Part shown: in pieces, positions 1 to 13,700 of the stretch
Layout of the letters: each line of letters starts with the position of its first letter
How positions within the stretch are numbered: the first letter of the stretch is position 1
Assembly (NCBI GenBank): GCA_037176705.1
Contig: CM073885.1
Span: 168,568,290-168,632,289 of the forward strand
Length of the DNA stretch: 64,000 bases
Direction: 5' to 3'
From: Molossus alvarezi
Lineage: Eukaryota > Chordata > Mammalia > Chiroptera > Molossidae
Translations under genes and position numbers: made by a program
Notes under the pieces: generated by a model
What the model was told of the DNA's origin: nothing
Seen by the model: the letters and a program-made list of their open reading frames with translations, nothing else
Database searches by the model: none

Positions 1-1633
1 GAAGAGGCAAGGGCAAAATGCCAGGGCGAGGATCAAATCTGGACAAAGACTGAAGGTAAACAACGCAGCTCAGAGAACAGAAGACATTGAATTTGGAAGC
101 GAACCTGTGAGCCATGGAGGAAAACCTGAAACTGAAACGGACACGCAAGGAACAGAGGGAGGTGTGCAGAGGTGCAGGGGTGAGCACTGGAACAGCAGGG
201 CAGCATGAATTAAGTGTCCTGGGACTGAGTCTAATTCTGGGCAATAGCCCTCTAACCTTCATTCTCTGCTCAACAGACTGGACAGAATGACGGGTTGCTT
301 TTCCTCCAAAGACCAGTGACCAAGACTAATTCATTAATTATTTCTACGAGTATGAATCACTTACACGCACAGAGCACTATAAGAAGGGTGACAGCGGTGG
401 TGGTGGAGAAAGGAAGATCGCGACATAATGAACACAGGTTTCATTCATCAAAGCTAAGGATAGACCGTTTCTAACGGGAACTGAAGCTGCATCTCATTAT
501 TTAGTAGTTTGGGGAACCAGAGTTTCACTGCAGGATTTTTTAATCCATGACTATGGACATATCTCCTGAAGACAATTCTCTTCACTTTTCCCCATTTCTT
601 GCCCCAACACACTTTCCATCCAATCTGTACCTGGCCCAAAGCAGTCGGTCAGTAAATTTGGATAATTTTGAGTAATTATTAAAATAGGCACGGAAATAAC
701 CTGAGGCTAGATGAGCGTCCAGCCCACCATGGGGCATCTGAGAGGGAGGCAATGCAGGCCCTGGGGGAGCCAGATCATCCACCGTGAGCATCGGTGGCGT
801 CACTAAGTCTCTGAAACAGCGCACAGGAAATGAGTCCCGATAGAAGGACCCACTTGGCAGTGTATCCAAACACTCATCAGGATGTAGACAGACCGCCCTC
901 CCCTCCTGATAGCCCTGAAGAAAACATGGGAAGCTTCACAAGACTAAAAGTCCAGTGTTGATGTAAACACCTTTAGGATTTCTTTTCAGAGAAAATACAA
1001 ATTGGACTAAGACAATTTTTTATGTTACTGAGACCGACTGGACACCAGACACTCTGCTCTGGCATAAAACCAAAGGTCTATGACCTCAGAGCATGATCCT
1101 CTCACAGCGGGGGGGGGGGGGGGGAGGGGGCTTCTCTCTGCCAAGGGCCATTTGGATATTTCTAACATCATTTGTGGGCCATACAAAACCATGAACTTAA
1201 AAATTAGCCTGCTACATTTAGTCAGGCTAATTTGGTGAGGCGTGTGATGCTGGTATTGATTTCACAGGCTGTATAGGGGCGCGGGCGGGACATTCCGCCC
1301 TCCCCCCCCACCCCCCCTCCCCCAGTCTAAAGCCTTGAACTGAATATAGAAGAAGAAAGGGGAGGAAGAAAGACAGAACTATGAAGTGTAGTTATTCAAC
1401 AAGAACGTTTGCATTTAAAAGATGTTGAAGAGTTAGCCAAAAAAAAAAAACACCCTCGTAAAGCAACAGCTTTGGTAGGAAGGAAGCAAGCAGACTGCTT
1501 TCCCACGAGTTAGTTTCAGGGAGCGGTGCGCCCGGCCAGGCCTAAGCAAGCAGGTGCGCCCCAGAGCACTGCAGGCACGGCGGCTGGAGGAAGCCACCGG
1601 ACACGGACAGCTGCCATCAAACGACCCACTTAC
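1..1633 (-). other. Partial NEBL intron after exon 9
   Basis: There is no exon. The stretch holds a 22-base G-rich run at 1109-1130, a C-rich run at 1298-1323 and an unclassified conserved-looking segment between them. The remainder is unique-looking sequence. Confidence 0.6.
1109..1323. other. Segment bounded by a G-run and a C-run, possible unclassified repeat
   Basis: A G17-A-G5-type run at 1109-1130 and a C-rich run at 1298-1323 are mutually complementary and flank about 170 bp. The interior contains AAGGGCCATTTGGATATTT and GGGCCATACAAAA, and I have an impression of similar text in other mammalian repeats but cannot name a family. On the NEBL sense strand the second run reads as four or more G-tracts with single-base spacers. 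Confidence 0.35.
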
Positions 1634-1735
1634 TCCGCTGAGCATTTTGCTGACTTTCAAAGCATGGTCTAAAAACAAGGTTGGGAGATCTGAAACTGGC
1701 TCATGCATGTTTTGAATGTCTTTCTTGTACTTCAC
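1634..1735 (-). CDS. NEBL: NEBL coding exon 9, nebulin-like repeat (residues 267-300), last exon in window
   Basis: The exon has 34 codons, VKYKKDIQNMHEPVSDLPTL through SKMLSG. The acceptor is TTTCATAG and the donor is GGA|GTAAGT. As I remember it, human nebulette has one extra residue in the LPxLLFLD stretch, so this copy may carry a one-codon difference. No further exon is visible between 1 and 1633, so the next repeat lies beyond the window. Confidence 0.94.
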
Positions 1736-4700
1736 CTATGAAAATAACATGGAACAAAATACTATCCAGGAGGAGAAAATAGTATCCTTTGCATTATTGC
1801 CATTATCATGTTTTAACACATCGGAAAGTACTAGATAGTGGTAGACGAACAGACGAATTTGCACATAGCCACTAGATGGTGCTCATTTACTACTGAATGC
1901 ATTTTTTAAAGTTATTTCTGGGGACTTGAAAATATTTTGATTATTCTTTTCTTTGTTTACATAGTTGAAAAGGGTGATGTAAGTAGAATCAAGTACATTT
2001 AATGGAAAATTCTGCTTGCAAAACACAGAGAAATTTCTACTGTATTTTGATAATGCTTTGAGGCAATATGGGAGCTTTGGGTATTTTTCATGTTGTTGCC
2101 ATATAGACCTTTTTACCAACTGCTTTGGAAATATAACAGTATCAATACTCATAATATTAAAATATTAAAAAATAAAAACGTATTGAGCATTTACTCTGTG
2201 CCAAACACTTTTCTAAACACTTTCTATGTATTGAATATTTCATCTCCGTAACAATCCTAGTAGGTAGGTACTTTAAGTATCTCAGATGAGGAAACTGAGG
2301 CACAGAAAGATGAAGGTATAATATTAAGAGAGATAGCAGGGTTCAAATTTAGGCAATCTGATTCTAAACCCTGCATTTTCAGCACTATGGTCTAGGTTCC
2401 TTTAAGGATATTCCAACTCTATTTGCTTTACATTTTTACACTCCCCCCACCCCACCCCACCCACACACACACACACACACATACACACATACAAAGAAGA
2501 AGAAGTAAAAGGAAAAGAAATTATTCTAATATTCCTAGTGGTCCTAAAAGATAGAAACATCCATTTCAATTTCTGGTGACAAACAAAAGTTGGTTAATGA
2601 ACACAAATAACAATACCTTATGAATATTAATGAAAATAAGATATAAGCCCTCTGATATGACAGAAGTTAAAAGGTTTAAACAATCTAACAAAGCAACAGT
2701 TCAACCATAATTAATCTTCATACTTGAAAAGGTACTCTATTCATCCCACAACTACAGCAAAATGATCAGGGCTTTTCCATGTTTCTTTTGATACTCTGCC
2801 TAATTCTAATAAAAATTTTAAGAGATCTTTTCTTGTAAATAAAAACTTGACTATTTTTAAACACATAAAATGAAAAGAAATCTTGTGAAGAAGTATCACA
2901 TAATTTACATAATGGACAAGAAAGAAATTGTAAGCCATTTCAGGTACAATTTCTGAAAATTTATTTATGATAAAACCTACCATGTGCCAGGTAGCACTTC
3001 ACAATAAGCCTCCTTTCATGGGTATTATTATACGAATTAATAACTATTGTCATAATCACTAATTTATGATACTACACACTACCTTCCTGCAAAACTCTGT
3101 AATCTATTTCTACTCTTGATCAGATATAATAGTTTTATCAGCAATACTATTCATATATATCAACTAATTAGTAACCATTAACAGTAAATTACAGTAATAC
3201 ATTTTTCTCAAAAAAAAACCTTCAGGAAAATATGCTTCAGTGTTTTCAATTAAAATTGCTTGGAAATTACATGACTTTGTTTAATTACAACACGGCCAAT
3301 TCTGAGACAAGAATCAAAAGACATTAAAAATAATTTTCTATGAATTACAAGTCATGAGACACTTACATTGCTGGCCAGTTCTGTGGCAAACTTATTTTGC
3401 TTAAAAGAAACACTTTCAAGGGGATTGTAATGATGTTTCTTATCCTTCATTTCATTATCAAATTTTTCTTTGTATTTAATCTGCCATAAAAGAAAGAAAG
3501 AATAAAAACAACATAAATTTCGTAGCACATTTATCTTTAAACTTTCAAAATAACACATTTGATTTGTAATTAGATCAGATAAAAGCTGCCTTAAAGACGA
3601 ATGAGGACAAAGTTTAAAATTTCTGGTATTTTCACACATGTAAAGTTTAATTAGGCATACATTTTCATTAAAAAAAAAAAACCTCTACTTGAACATTGAT
3701 CATAAATGCAATTAGGCATGAATTCAAATCCTATTAACAAGAATTTGCACTAAAATCTCAGGATTTTTAAATGTCTCTTTCCATTTCTGCATTCCTATAA
3801 TCTATGGTTAATTAGAAATTTAGAGCATAAATGAATTTAAGTCTTCCACATTTAGAAAAATAAGATCCTAATTCCCAGAATTTGAATATGAATTTTCCTG
3901 AGGGAATTATTTCAAATACAGTACATGCTTTGTACTATGGTTTTTCTCATCATTTTCCATTTGTTCAGAAATTCATATTTAGGGACTACACTTTCTAAAG
4001 TGTCCTGGGTCTAATTAATGTCATTTTTTGTTCCTCTGCTTTAATTCCACAGTTGTATTCAGCAGCAAAATTATTTTTAATATTTACTCTAAATTGTTTT
4101 TCTTTTTCTTTCTTTCTTTTTTTTTATAAGTAATTTTAAAGCAACCAAAGGAAGGATTATCAAGTTATTCTATAGAACTATATTTTCCTCCATGGACAGA
4201 GGAATATGTGAATGTATGCTATGATAACTAACTGGAATTCAGACACAAGTTCTTTACCAAAAACAAACAAACAAAACACTACTCCAACTTCACATCCCCT
4301 TGGATTCCTGTAGCCAGGAAAGGATGACAGATTTCAAAAGCAAAAGCAAGCTGTTTTGTTCTCTTACAATATTTTTACAATATTATAATTCTTATAATTT
4401 TTTGTTTTCTTACAACATTCTCATAATGTTCCTTTATTCATACATATGAAGGCTGTGCCTTAAAGAAGTTTCTATTAACAGGCAACTTGGGGATGGCTAT
4501 TTTAATTGAGTGTGTGTTGTCTCCCTCAGGGACAGGCGTCTAAAATCTAGGGAAGAAAGCTAGTGAAACTCTTGATGGGAGTACATTTGGAAAATATTTC
4601 AAGATGGTTTACAGCAAATATTTTCTGTTGTGGTTCCATCTGCTAATAATAACTTTCTGATATTCCCATTGCCTTATAAATTCAAGCAAAACCTCATTTA

Positions 4701-7700
4701 TTCTAATCATTTGGTGAGGTCTTCCTGAAACAAGCAAAACTCTGATTTAAAATATATATATTTTTTTATGTCATGCAACCAGGGACAGTATCATCGATGG
4801 AATAAATTTAAAGCTCATTTGCTGTTTTCCACGGTAGCTGGCACCAAAGCACAGGTTTTCCCTACCTGGCCGGCCCCTGAACACATCCCACTGTCATTGC
4901 ACCCTCAACACCCCTCTGCTAGGGAACTTTCAAGGTATTTGATCTGGTGGTTTTGTTTCTCTGTGGCTTTTTAGTGCCTAAAAGGCTACTCACTGGACAA
5001 TGATGGCGGGCTCTCTTAAGTGACTTCCACCTGAATGGACGCCTGACTCAGCCAGACCCACCAACGCCCTCCAGTGACTGGGCAAAGCATTCTGATCGAT
5101 GGCCACCATGCTCTGAACCCTCTCGGCTGGTAGCCATTGCACGAATCAACTGATCCTGCTGTGCAGTGTAGACTTGCCTCAAGCTTTCTTTTGGTTATTC
5201 ACGCTCTCCAACCCCAGGCACGGTGAGTGTCTTGGTTATGTATCAGCTGAATGGCAAACATGTTATATAATCCTTGTGCCCACAGAGCCCAGCATACTGT
5301 CTTTGTGCACCCTGTGGTCCCAGCATAATGACACTAGGAGCAGAGGTAACCCAGAGAGGCGTTATCGTTGAAATTAACCTGACAAATTCTCCTCTGTCGT
5401 TAACCCTGGCACTCGCTCTTCCGGAGTCAAGGTGCACTTCTGAAAAGCAATAATCCAAGTTGTTATTATTCTTTCCTTCCTCTACTCATTAAACACTGAG
5501 CCTGCGTTGATCCTACCTGAGGTTGGGAACAGTGATTTGACCCAGATACACTGTCAAGACTAGAGTCAATCATCTCTTTCAAAAGCAGATCTAATTGAAT
5601 CACACACTTAGAAATGGTTTAGAAGTAAGTTCCTACATTTCTACTCCCGTTGGGGATGCTGTAAAGTGGCTAAGAGTCCACTGGGTTTGTCCCTAATCCT
5701 GTTTGTGCTAGTTGTACTTATTATAATTACATAATTTAATTTAATATTGTGAATGCTGGCAAATCTACTGCAAAAAGAGGGTTATTATTTTCATGAAAAC
5801 TAGGTTCTTTTTCTGAAAGACTTAATGAAAGCAATTCCCCACAAAGAAATTTTTGTCAAATTAAGGGTAGTCAGGAGAACCAGAATAGTCAGGAAGGGGA
5901 TATAAATAACCTAGAAGGTTCTAGAACTCAGATAGATTAGCAATATAGCTTTTTAAAAATGTCTTTCACAGTGCAAAGCATAAACAAAGCAATATGAGTA
6001 TGGTTTTCCAGAAAAACAACACAAAACTCCAATAGAATATTCATTTGTAAAGAAAAAGACTTGTCACTACATCAAAAGTTGGTGAATAAATGGACACATA
6101 TGTGTTCTGTGTTAAAATAAAATGTTAAAATAGCTTTGTGATAGATTTTAATGAGAACTTTATTTTTGAAGATTTCTACCACTGTAATGCATTAGGCTAT
6201 ACACCTTAAAATTTGAATTTTAAAATGCTGTCTAACCTTTCCAGGTTATTTCTGTCGAGTGGGATTAATTATTTAACCTACACCTGTCATTCATATCCTT
6301 ATAATGACTGTGATAATGAGCAAAGCGTTGTGAAATTTATCTTGCTCTAACCTTCAGTACTCTGTGTGATTTCATTCAAAAGTGCCTAAGAAAAATGCAA
6401 GAATTTCCCTCATTAATTAACCACAAAGTAAAATGACTGTATTATATTTAAAAATATCTTTACCAGATACTGATACCCAACTGTTTCTTACCTCCTTCCA
6501 TAAGGTTTGCACATAAGTGAACTAAGAAAATAGCCAAATGGCTTAAACAGTTCCTATCACTCACCTTCTGATTGGCTCACCCACAAACCGCACACGCGTG
6601 CCCAGCATTCTCTCCTGTTTTCAACCCACACTTCACACATCTGAGTGTCCACCTCTCCACGCACACTCGCAGCTCCTAGGGGACCACGGCAGTGCTTTCT
6701 TTTGATTGTAACTGGTGACTCAAACGTGGAACAAAGGATCTCCAGTTTTAAGGCCATTTGAGACAGAAGGGGTGCTGGGTGACTACTGTTTTTCAGACGC
6801 AATGGTACCTTTCACCTAAATCAATTACTTCGGAAACAAATAGAAGTCACTTATACCTATGACTGATTTGATTGAAATGATGAATAGCATATCTTAAGGT
6901 GCTGATGTCTACCAACTTTTTTTTAATACAGGATAGGTGTTTAGGGTCAAACTCCTAAGTTTTATAAAACGTTTTAACAGACTTAGCAGGACTTTCAGAG
7001 GCCCACAGCTGGAGAAAACACTAGAAGTGGAAACTACAAGGATATACGTTAAACCGGTTCCTTAGCACTGCATCTGGACCAGGCCGTGTTCCAACAGCCT
7101 GGAGACCCTTCGACACCTAAGATGCAAAACTTTCTCCACTAGGGGTGCCCGGCCTCATGGCAATGCCTATGGCTCAAGTTCACAAAGAGCCAGAAAAGGC
7201 AGGAGCAAGGCAGACCCTGAACAAAAGCTCCTCATCGTGGCTACAAAAACAAATGTTAGGAAAGAAATGGAAAATGTGAGAAGTGTAGCTTATCAGTGAA
7301 AATAAAAAGTAAACCAATAGCACAATTCCAAATGTCTATAGGCATTTATTTCTTCCCATTTTGAATGAAACTGAACTGAAGACAGTCAAGCAAGAGAATA
7401 AAACAGATTTTTGTATAGAATTCATCGTAAAATCAGTAACATTTTTAAGTCTGGATTTTAGACAAAATAATATCTCTGTTCTCATTTTCATAACAAAATA
7501 ATATTTTACTGACTTTGCACCAAATGTGGATGATGTGGAGAAATTTGTTTGATCAGTCTATACATGTTTCTCGAGTGCCTAATCTGTGCCATTCTATAAT
7601 GGGGGATTAAATGTATAGAAACCTGCCCCTATGGAGCCCATCTGTGGTGAACGAAGTAGATATTTACACTTGCGTTTGAGATACTGGTAAAAACACCAAC

Positions 7701-10700
7701 CTATTTATCTTGGCACGTTAAATTTCCTTTATTTTTTACTGATTTTCTTTTAATTCCTTGACCATAATTGTATGTCCTTCCTAAGTTTTAAAAAAGGCAA
7801 CTTGACAATTATGGGAGCAAAACTATTGTACAAGTTAACATAGGAAGAGGCTGGTATGTATTTCCACTACCTTTTCTGGGTCTGATCCCACAGAGCTCAA
7901 TTTACGAGTAAAATGGGAGCCTTCTGCCACGGGCTCTCTCGGCTCCTCTTTCATCAGGCAGGGCTCATCACTGCAGGCCAGGAGCACGGCCTCATCACCA
8001 CCTCCGCTCTCACAAGCCCTCTGGTGCTGTCTGGTCTTTTCTTTCTGCATCCTGCTCCCACGTTCCCTGCTTTCCTAAATCGTTTCTAAAACATTGCATT
8101 CCTAAATCATTTCCTTTCTATGTATCTATTTGCTTGCGGGCTCCTGTATTCACTATCTGTCATTAGTTTAAAAGCAAGACAACACATGATCTTCAAACTT
8201 GTCAATGAAAACAAAGAACTACACTTCCTGCCCTTGTTTCTAGTTAATACACTGAAAAGCCAAATGGCACATCCTGAGTTCATTCCAGAGGTCCTGTGTA
8301 TTCATCCTCCCAGCCCTCGCCTTTTCTGATGATCGTATACACCATGAGTTCAGTAGGAACGCTATGAAAAAATAAAGATGGCAGGTACACCTTACAAATT
8401 ACAATTTGCTTAAGTATCGGATCATCCATTGCTAATGATTCGAAAGGGTTTTGTTTTGTTTTGTTTTGTTGTTGTTGTTGTTGTTGTTGATCTGCCTTTA
8501 AATCCATGTAGAAATCAAATGGTAAGATTTGGGGTGACTGAATTTAATATGTGAAAATTAAAGCCCAAATACCGAAACTTTCTTCTAAGTGCTCTCAAAT
8601 AAGATTGTGAAGGAGGGAATTTAAGACCAGCATCTAGGAGACAATGTTACTGTTCCTGCTTCATTCTGTATGTGAATTCATATCAAAAGGGGGAGGGAAA
8701 ACTATTCGGAATGTCTCCCGCAAAATGATTCCTATGAAACCTTGTTTCTACAGACGGGGGGGGGGGGGGGGGGGGGTCCCCGAAGGCCTTTCCTCCCGGT
8801 AAGTGATTCATTCAACCCCCCACCCACGCAACAGGTGGGCATTGCGGCCACGCCCACTTCACCTCCCACGAAGCTACAGATGCAGAAGCTAAAAAGGTGC
8901 CCGAGGTGCTCCACCTGGAGCGGCAGGCCCAGGCGCTCTGGGGCAGTCCACGGCCGTTTCTCAACTACTCAACCAAACCACACGGCTTTTCTAGAACCTG
9001 CTGCTTCTCCTAAAAAGTCGAGGGGGAAAAGCCCTGCCCCCAGAAAAGGCTGGAATCCTAAGAAGTCAGGTAGCTATGCTGGGAGTCGCAAGCGATCCCA
9101 GAAGGGTTGCCAGGTATGTGCCAACACCTGCCGCCTCTTCAACAGGCGTCACGGGGACGAGAAGAGCTCGGGGTCCCAGCACTTCGGCCCCCCGTTAGAA
9201 TGGCCCCGTCTCTTAGTGTAGCAGCAGCCTCCTGAGTCACAAAGTTGTTCGTAGGAAAAGGTGCCTTGAACTGTGACCCAGTCAGCGTGAGGCGCACTGA
9301 CATGCGGGCGTCCCTCGCTTGTCCCTCCGTCTCGGTTTCGCCCCCTCGGCCGAGGTCTTTTCAGGCCTGTCTGCTCTGCGGGTGGATGATCACAGAAACA
9401 CCGGCTGGCCTCTGGGCCTTTCCCCTCAGAGGCCAGCCTTTCCGGCAGTTGCCACACTAACCCTCCTTAAATAGCATTTTCTTCACAGGGCTTCTCGGGC
9501 CAGCGTCTTCTGGGAGAACACATTTCTTACCTGGAAGTACAGGCTGCTTGAGAGATGACAGTTAAGGTGGTGGCAAGCGGTGCTGGGGACGCCTTTTCTG
9601 AATTCCACTCTAAAACGCTCCCCACTTGACATCCTGAAATCACTTTCTGTTTTTAGAACAGATTATTCTGCTCCAGTCTCTCAGTGTGACGGCCTGTAGC
9701 CCAGGTGAGTAAAACCCTGCTCGTTTATCATCACAAATCCTCGTGTGTGCTCATGACCACATCTCCTTGCTGTGTCGCCTGCCTCTGGTGTCAGGCCTCT
9801 CTCCTCCTCACTCACGTTCAACCTTTATCTAGGGTCTTCCCCTGAGCAAAGCTTTCTAAGTCCAAGGTAGCTCAAATCGACCTCCTACACAGACCTTTCT
9901 CATTACACCACCCTGGCTGAGGTCCTCTCCACACTCACAGAACAAGATGGGTGCAAATAACACTTTGTGTTTACTTTGTTGCATTTTCCTTTCTACAAAT
10001 AAATATGAGCATCTTTTTCAATGGGTATTGTCTATTTATATTTGCTCTTCTGTGAACTGCCTATTCACCTTTGCTCATTTTTCTCCCAGGCTGTTAGTCC
10101 TTTTTTTTTTTTTTTTCAATATAAAAGAACTTTTGGCTCTGGCTGGTTTGCTCAGTGGTTAGAGCGTCGACCCCTGGACCAAAGAGTCCCAGGTTCAATT
10201 CCAGCCAAGGGCACGTACCTTGGTTCCGGTTCACTCCTGACCCTGGTTGGGGTCGTGAGGGTGGCAACCAATTAATGTGTCTCTCCCACATCACTGTTTA
10301 TCTCTCTCTCTCTCTCTCCCCTCCCATTCTGTCTGAAGATAAATGTAAAAATATCCTCCTGTGAGGATTAAAAAGAAAAAGAACTTTTGTATATTCTAGA
10401 TATTAAAATGTTGTCATCGCGTGTGTTACAAATATTTTTTCAAATATTTGCAGACCAATGCACTTCTTTTTATATTTAAAAAGCTCTTCTGAGATACTTC
10501 CTTCTCCATATAAACTCTATCATTTTATGTTCTTCAGTTATATTTTATAGTTTTACTCATTTACATCTCTTCATTGTGCTATGTAATTAGGACTTTTGAA
10601 ACTTGAAGAATGGATATTTTCAAAGTGGAAAACACTTTAAGTATATAAAATTTACTGTTTGCTAAAATTATTGTTGGTTTTGCAAATGTTATCTTTTTCC

Positions 10701-13700
10701 ATTGAAACAGTTTTAAATTTTTACATAGTCATGTATATCTAATTATTCTTTTATACCTTCTGCATCTCTAGTCTTATTTAAAAACAACTGTATTATCTCT
10801 ATTTGATATGTGTAGTCTCCTGGATTTTCTCTTTAAGATCTTAAAGTTATTTTATTGTTTACATTCACAGAGTTAATCCATCTGGAATTCATTTTTATAT
10901 GGTTTAAGATTCAGGTCCAATTTTATTTTTACCCTGATGGATGACCAGTAATGTCAGCACCATTTATTAACTAATCCAACATTTTCCCACTGACTTGAAC
11001 CAACACTTTTATCATATATTAAGTTTATATATATATTGGAATCTATTTCAGGATTCTCTTTTCATCTACTAATTATTTTATCTCTTACTATACCAATCCC
11101 ATATTGATTTAATTTCAGTGGTTTTATATTATGTTATGGTAACTCGTAACTTAAGTTCTCCCTCACTGGTCTTCATTTTCATACTTTTAAGGGCTATTCT
11201 TGGGCATTTCCTTTTCATTCAAACTCTAAGATCATTTTATCCATGTTTTTTTTAAAAACCTGTTGGAAACTAATCAAAATTGCATGACATTTATATATTA
11301 ATTTGGAAAGAACTGAAATTTTTATCTATTGAGACTTTTGTCCAAAAACATGTCATGTCTTTACACTTTTTCAGATCTTGTTTTATGTTCTTCAATAAGA
11401 TTTCAAAGTTTTCTTCATTTTCATCACTCTTTTTAAGTTCATGATTAAACTGAAGCATTTTGAAATGAAGAAATTAATATTTTTATTACTAAGTTAAAGT
11501 GCATATGTGTGTGTAGATAGAAATCTAATTATTTGGTATGACTACTGCTAAATTCTAGGAATCCTGAGAAATGTGACAATATGGCTAAACTCATCAAAAA
11601 AGGTTAGGATTTGAGCTGAGAAAAAAGAAGACTTTGTTTTAAGCTTAAATTGGACTTTTTTTTTTCCATACTGGATTTTATAATTATTGCAATCCTATCT
11701 GAACTAGTTTAAGAAACATTATCTTTGCATATTCTTGCAATTAAAGATAGTATCTAAAATGAAATATTTTCCTGCACTGCTAGAAACAAAATCTCTGAAT
11801 AAAATCATTGTGAAATCATCAGTACAGTCTTACTTGACTAGAAAGTTTAGAAGCTTCAACAGCATGTTCAAAATCTGGTCTTCCAATTACAGCAGGCTCT
11901 TTATTCATCACGCCTTGCCCCTTCTTGTATTCTGCCTAAAATGAATAAATGAGGGAATGTTACATATTTCTACTTTCCAAAGGAATATTTCATTGACATT
12001 AGCCAAATGCATACACATAGATATATAAATATGGATATAGATATATGACCCTAAGTCCATAAGAATATTCCTTACAATTCACCAAATTCTAAAATGCCCA
12101 CTGCTAGATCAGGAATTAATTGTATCATATGGCTATTTAAATAAACTCAGCATTTTTGTAGTAAAATAATTACTCATTTTGAGTCACGTATCCAAATCAT
12201 CACCACCATCGTGTTTATATATAAACATCGGGGGGAAAAAAAACTCAGAAAATGCAGGGTAATTGAGCCTCTGCCTTGTGCATACAGATAGCTTTGATGG
12301 CCTTGTGTAGTCCCGGGAACCGGTCTAACCCTATTTGATTAACATGCAGGGAAAGTTAGAAAATAATTATTAATTATTAATGTTTAAGGTGTGTATAGCC
12401 TGTTATTTAAATATTTGGTTCAAGTTAGGACATTATTTTTAACCAGGTGTTTGGGATGTTCAAAAAAATATTAATCAAGGAGGATGTCTTGGAGAAGATG
12501 AGAACCAGCCACGACGTCAGGAAAACTGGCGAGGACAGAATCTGCACAATGAGCAGCCACAAATAAGAACAAGGCCAGAAAATAAGAAATTCTTTTGGAC
12601 AGGGTGAGGTAAGGGATAATATGTGATCAGATAACGAACAACCTTGACTTTCAAGCTGAGACATTTGAATGTTTTCTTAAACCCGAATAGTATTGATTGA
12701 TTTAAAACAGCGGTTCTCAACCTGTGGGTCGCGACCCCTTTGGGGGTCGATCGACCCTTTCACAGGTTTCCTAAGACATAACAGTAGCAAAATTACAGTT
12801 ATGAAGTAGCAATGAAAATAATTTTATGGTTGGGGGTCACCACAACATGAGGACTGTATTAAAGGGTCCCAGCATTAGGAAGGTTGAGAACCGCTGATTT
12901 AAAAGTACTGTATGATAATACTAGCCATAGGCAAGTTGAGTTTGGGCAGTTTCTGCATATACCCAAATTATTTAGAGCCAGATGGAGAATACAGACTTAA
13001 AACTGAGATGATTACTTTCACCCATTAAATTAACCATCCAACTGCCAAAGCCATGCTGTGTTATTGCAACAATAAGAAATCATTTCTGCTCAAGATAAGA
13101 AGAGGTGATTACATTGCTTATGATCTTGGAGAGTTGCGTTGCCATCTTGATATCGGGTCTGTCGAGCCCTGCGCTGTACACATGGGTGTCCTGCATGTCT
13201 TTTCTATAAGAAATCTGATCAAGGAGACAGTTTTGATTTAAAAAAAAGATATTAGTAATTTCATACAGCCACTACCCTTAATGTCCACAACATTATTTAT
13301 CCTTCTTACAATCACCTTAGAGCGCCAACCACAAGTTATTGCATAATGCAACATTTATTTGGATATATTCTCTTTTTACTATACCTATGCCTCAGTAACA
13401 TTAAGACATATGAACCGAATTCATACAACATCAAAAATATGAGCCCAAGACCTTGGCACAAAACCAATCTTAAAGGATTTTATATACCCCACCCTTATAT
13501 GCATGTTATTGTATGTAAGTGTGAATACACATATTCACATAAATAACATCCTCATCGAGGGCTTTCACTCGCCCTTCATACAGTCTGTACCCTAGTGGAT
13601 GCAGGATAAGCCCAGCACATGAATACAGAAAATCACTTCTGGGGGGAGGGGGTGTAAAGCTCTGTACCTCTCCAGCTTTCACCCACCCAACCACACCTCT

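Larger units (their letters stand above)
1736..3366 (-). other. NEBL intron 8
   Basis: AT-rich intron with a MIR relic at about 2180-2400 and a (CA)n microsatellite at about 2460-2490. I recognise nothing else. Confidence 0.7.
3481..11833 (-). other. NEBL intron 7, about 8.35 kb
   Basis: It contains an L2-like relic at about 7545-7700, a (GTT)n tract at about 8446-8490, a polyG tract at 8757, the GC-rich patch at 8780-9470, an old antisense L1 at about 9950-11470 and one SINE. I see nothing recognisable between 3700 and 7500. Confidence 0.7.

Noticed and set aside
8742..9221. 159-residue open frame on the plus strand, rich in Pro, Ser and Arg
   Set aside because: It lies in the GC-rich patch and begins in a polyG run. 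A second open frame overlaps on the other strand, and no domain is recognisable. Open frames are expected by composition alone.
10140..10210. tRNA gene-like sequence
   Set aside because: Box A and box B-like motifs are present, but this is the head of a SINE with a tail and duplication. The same applies to the other SINE heads.
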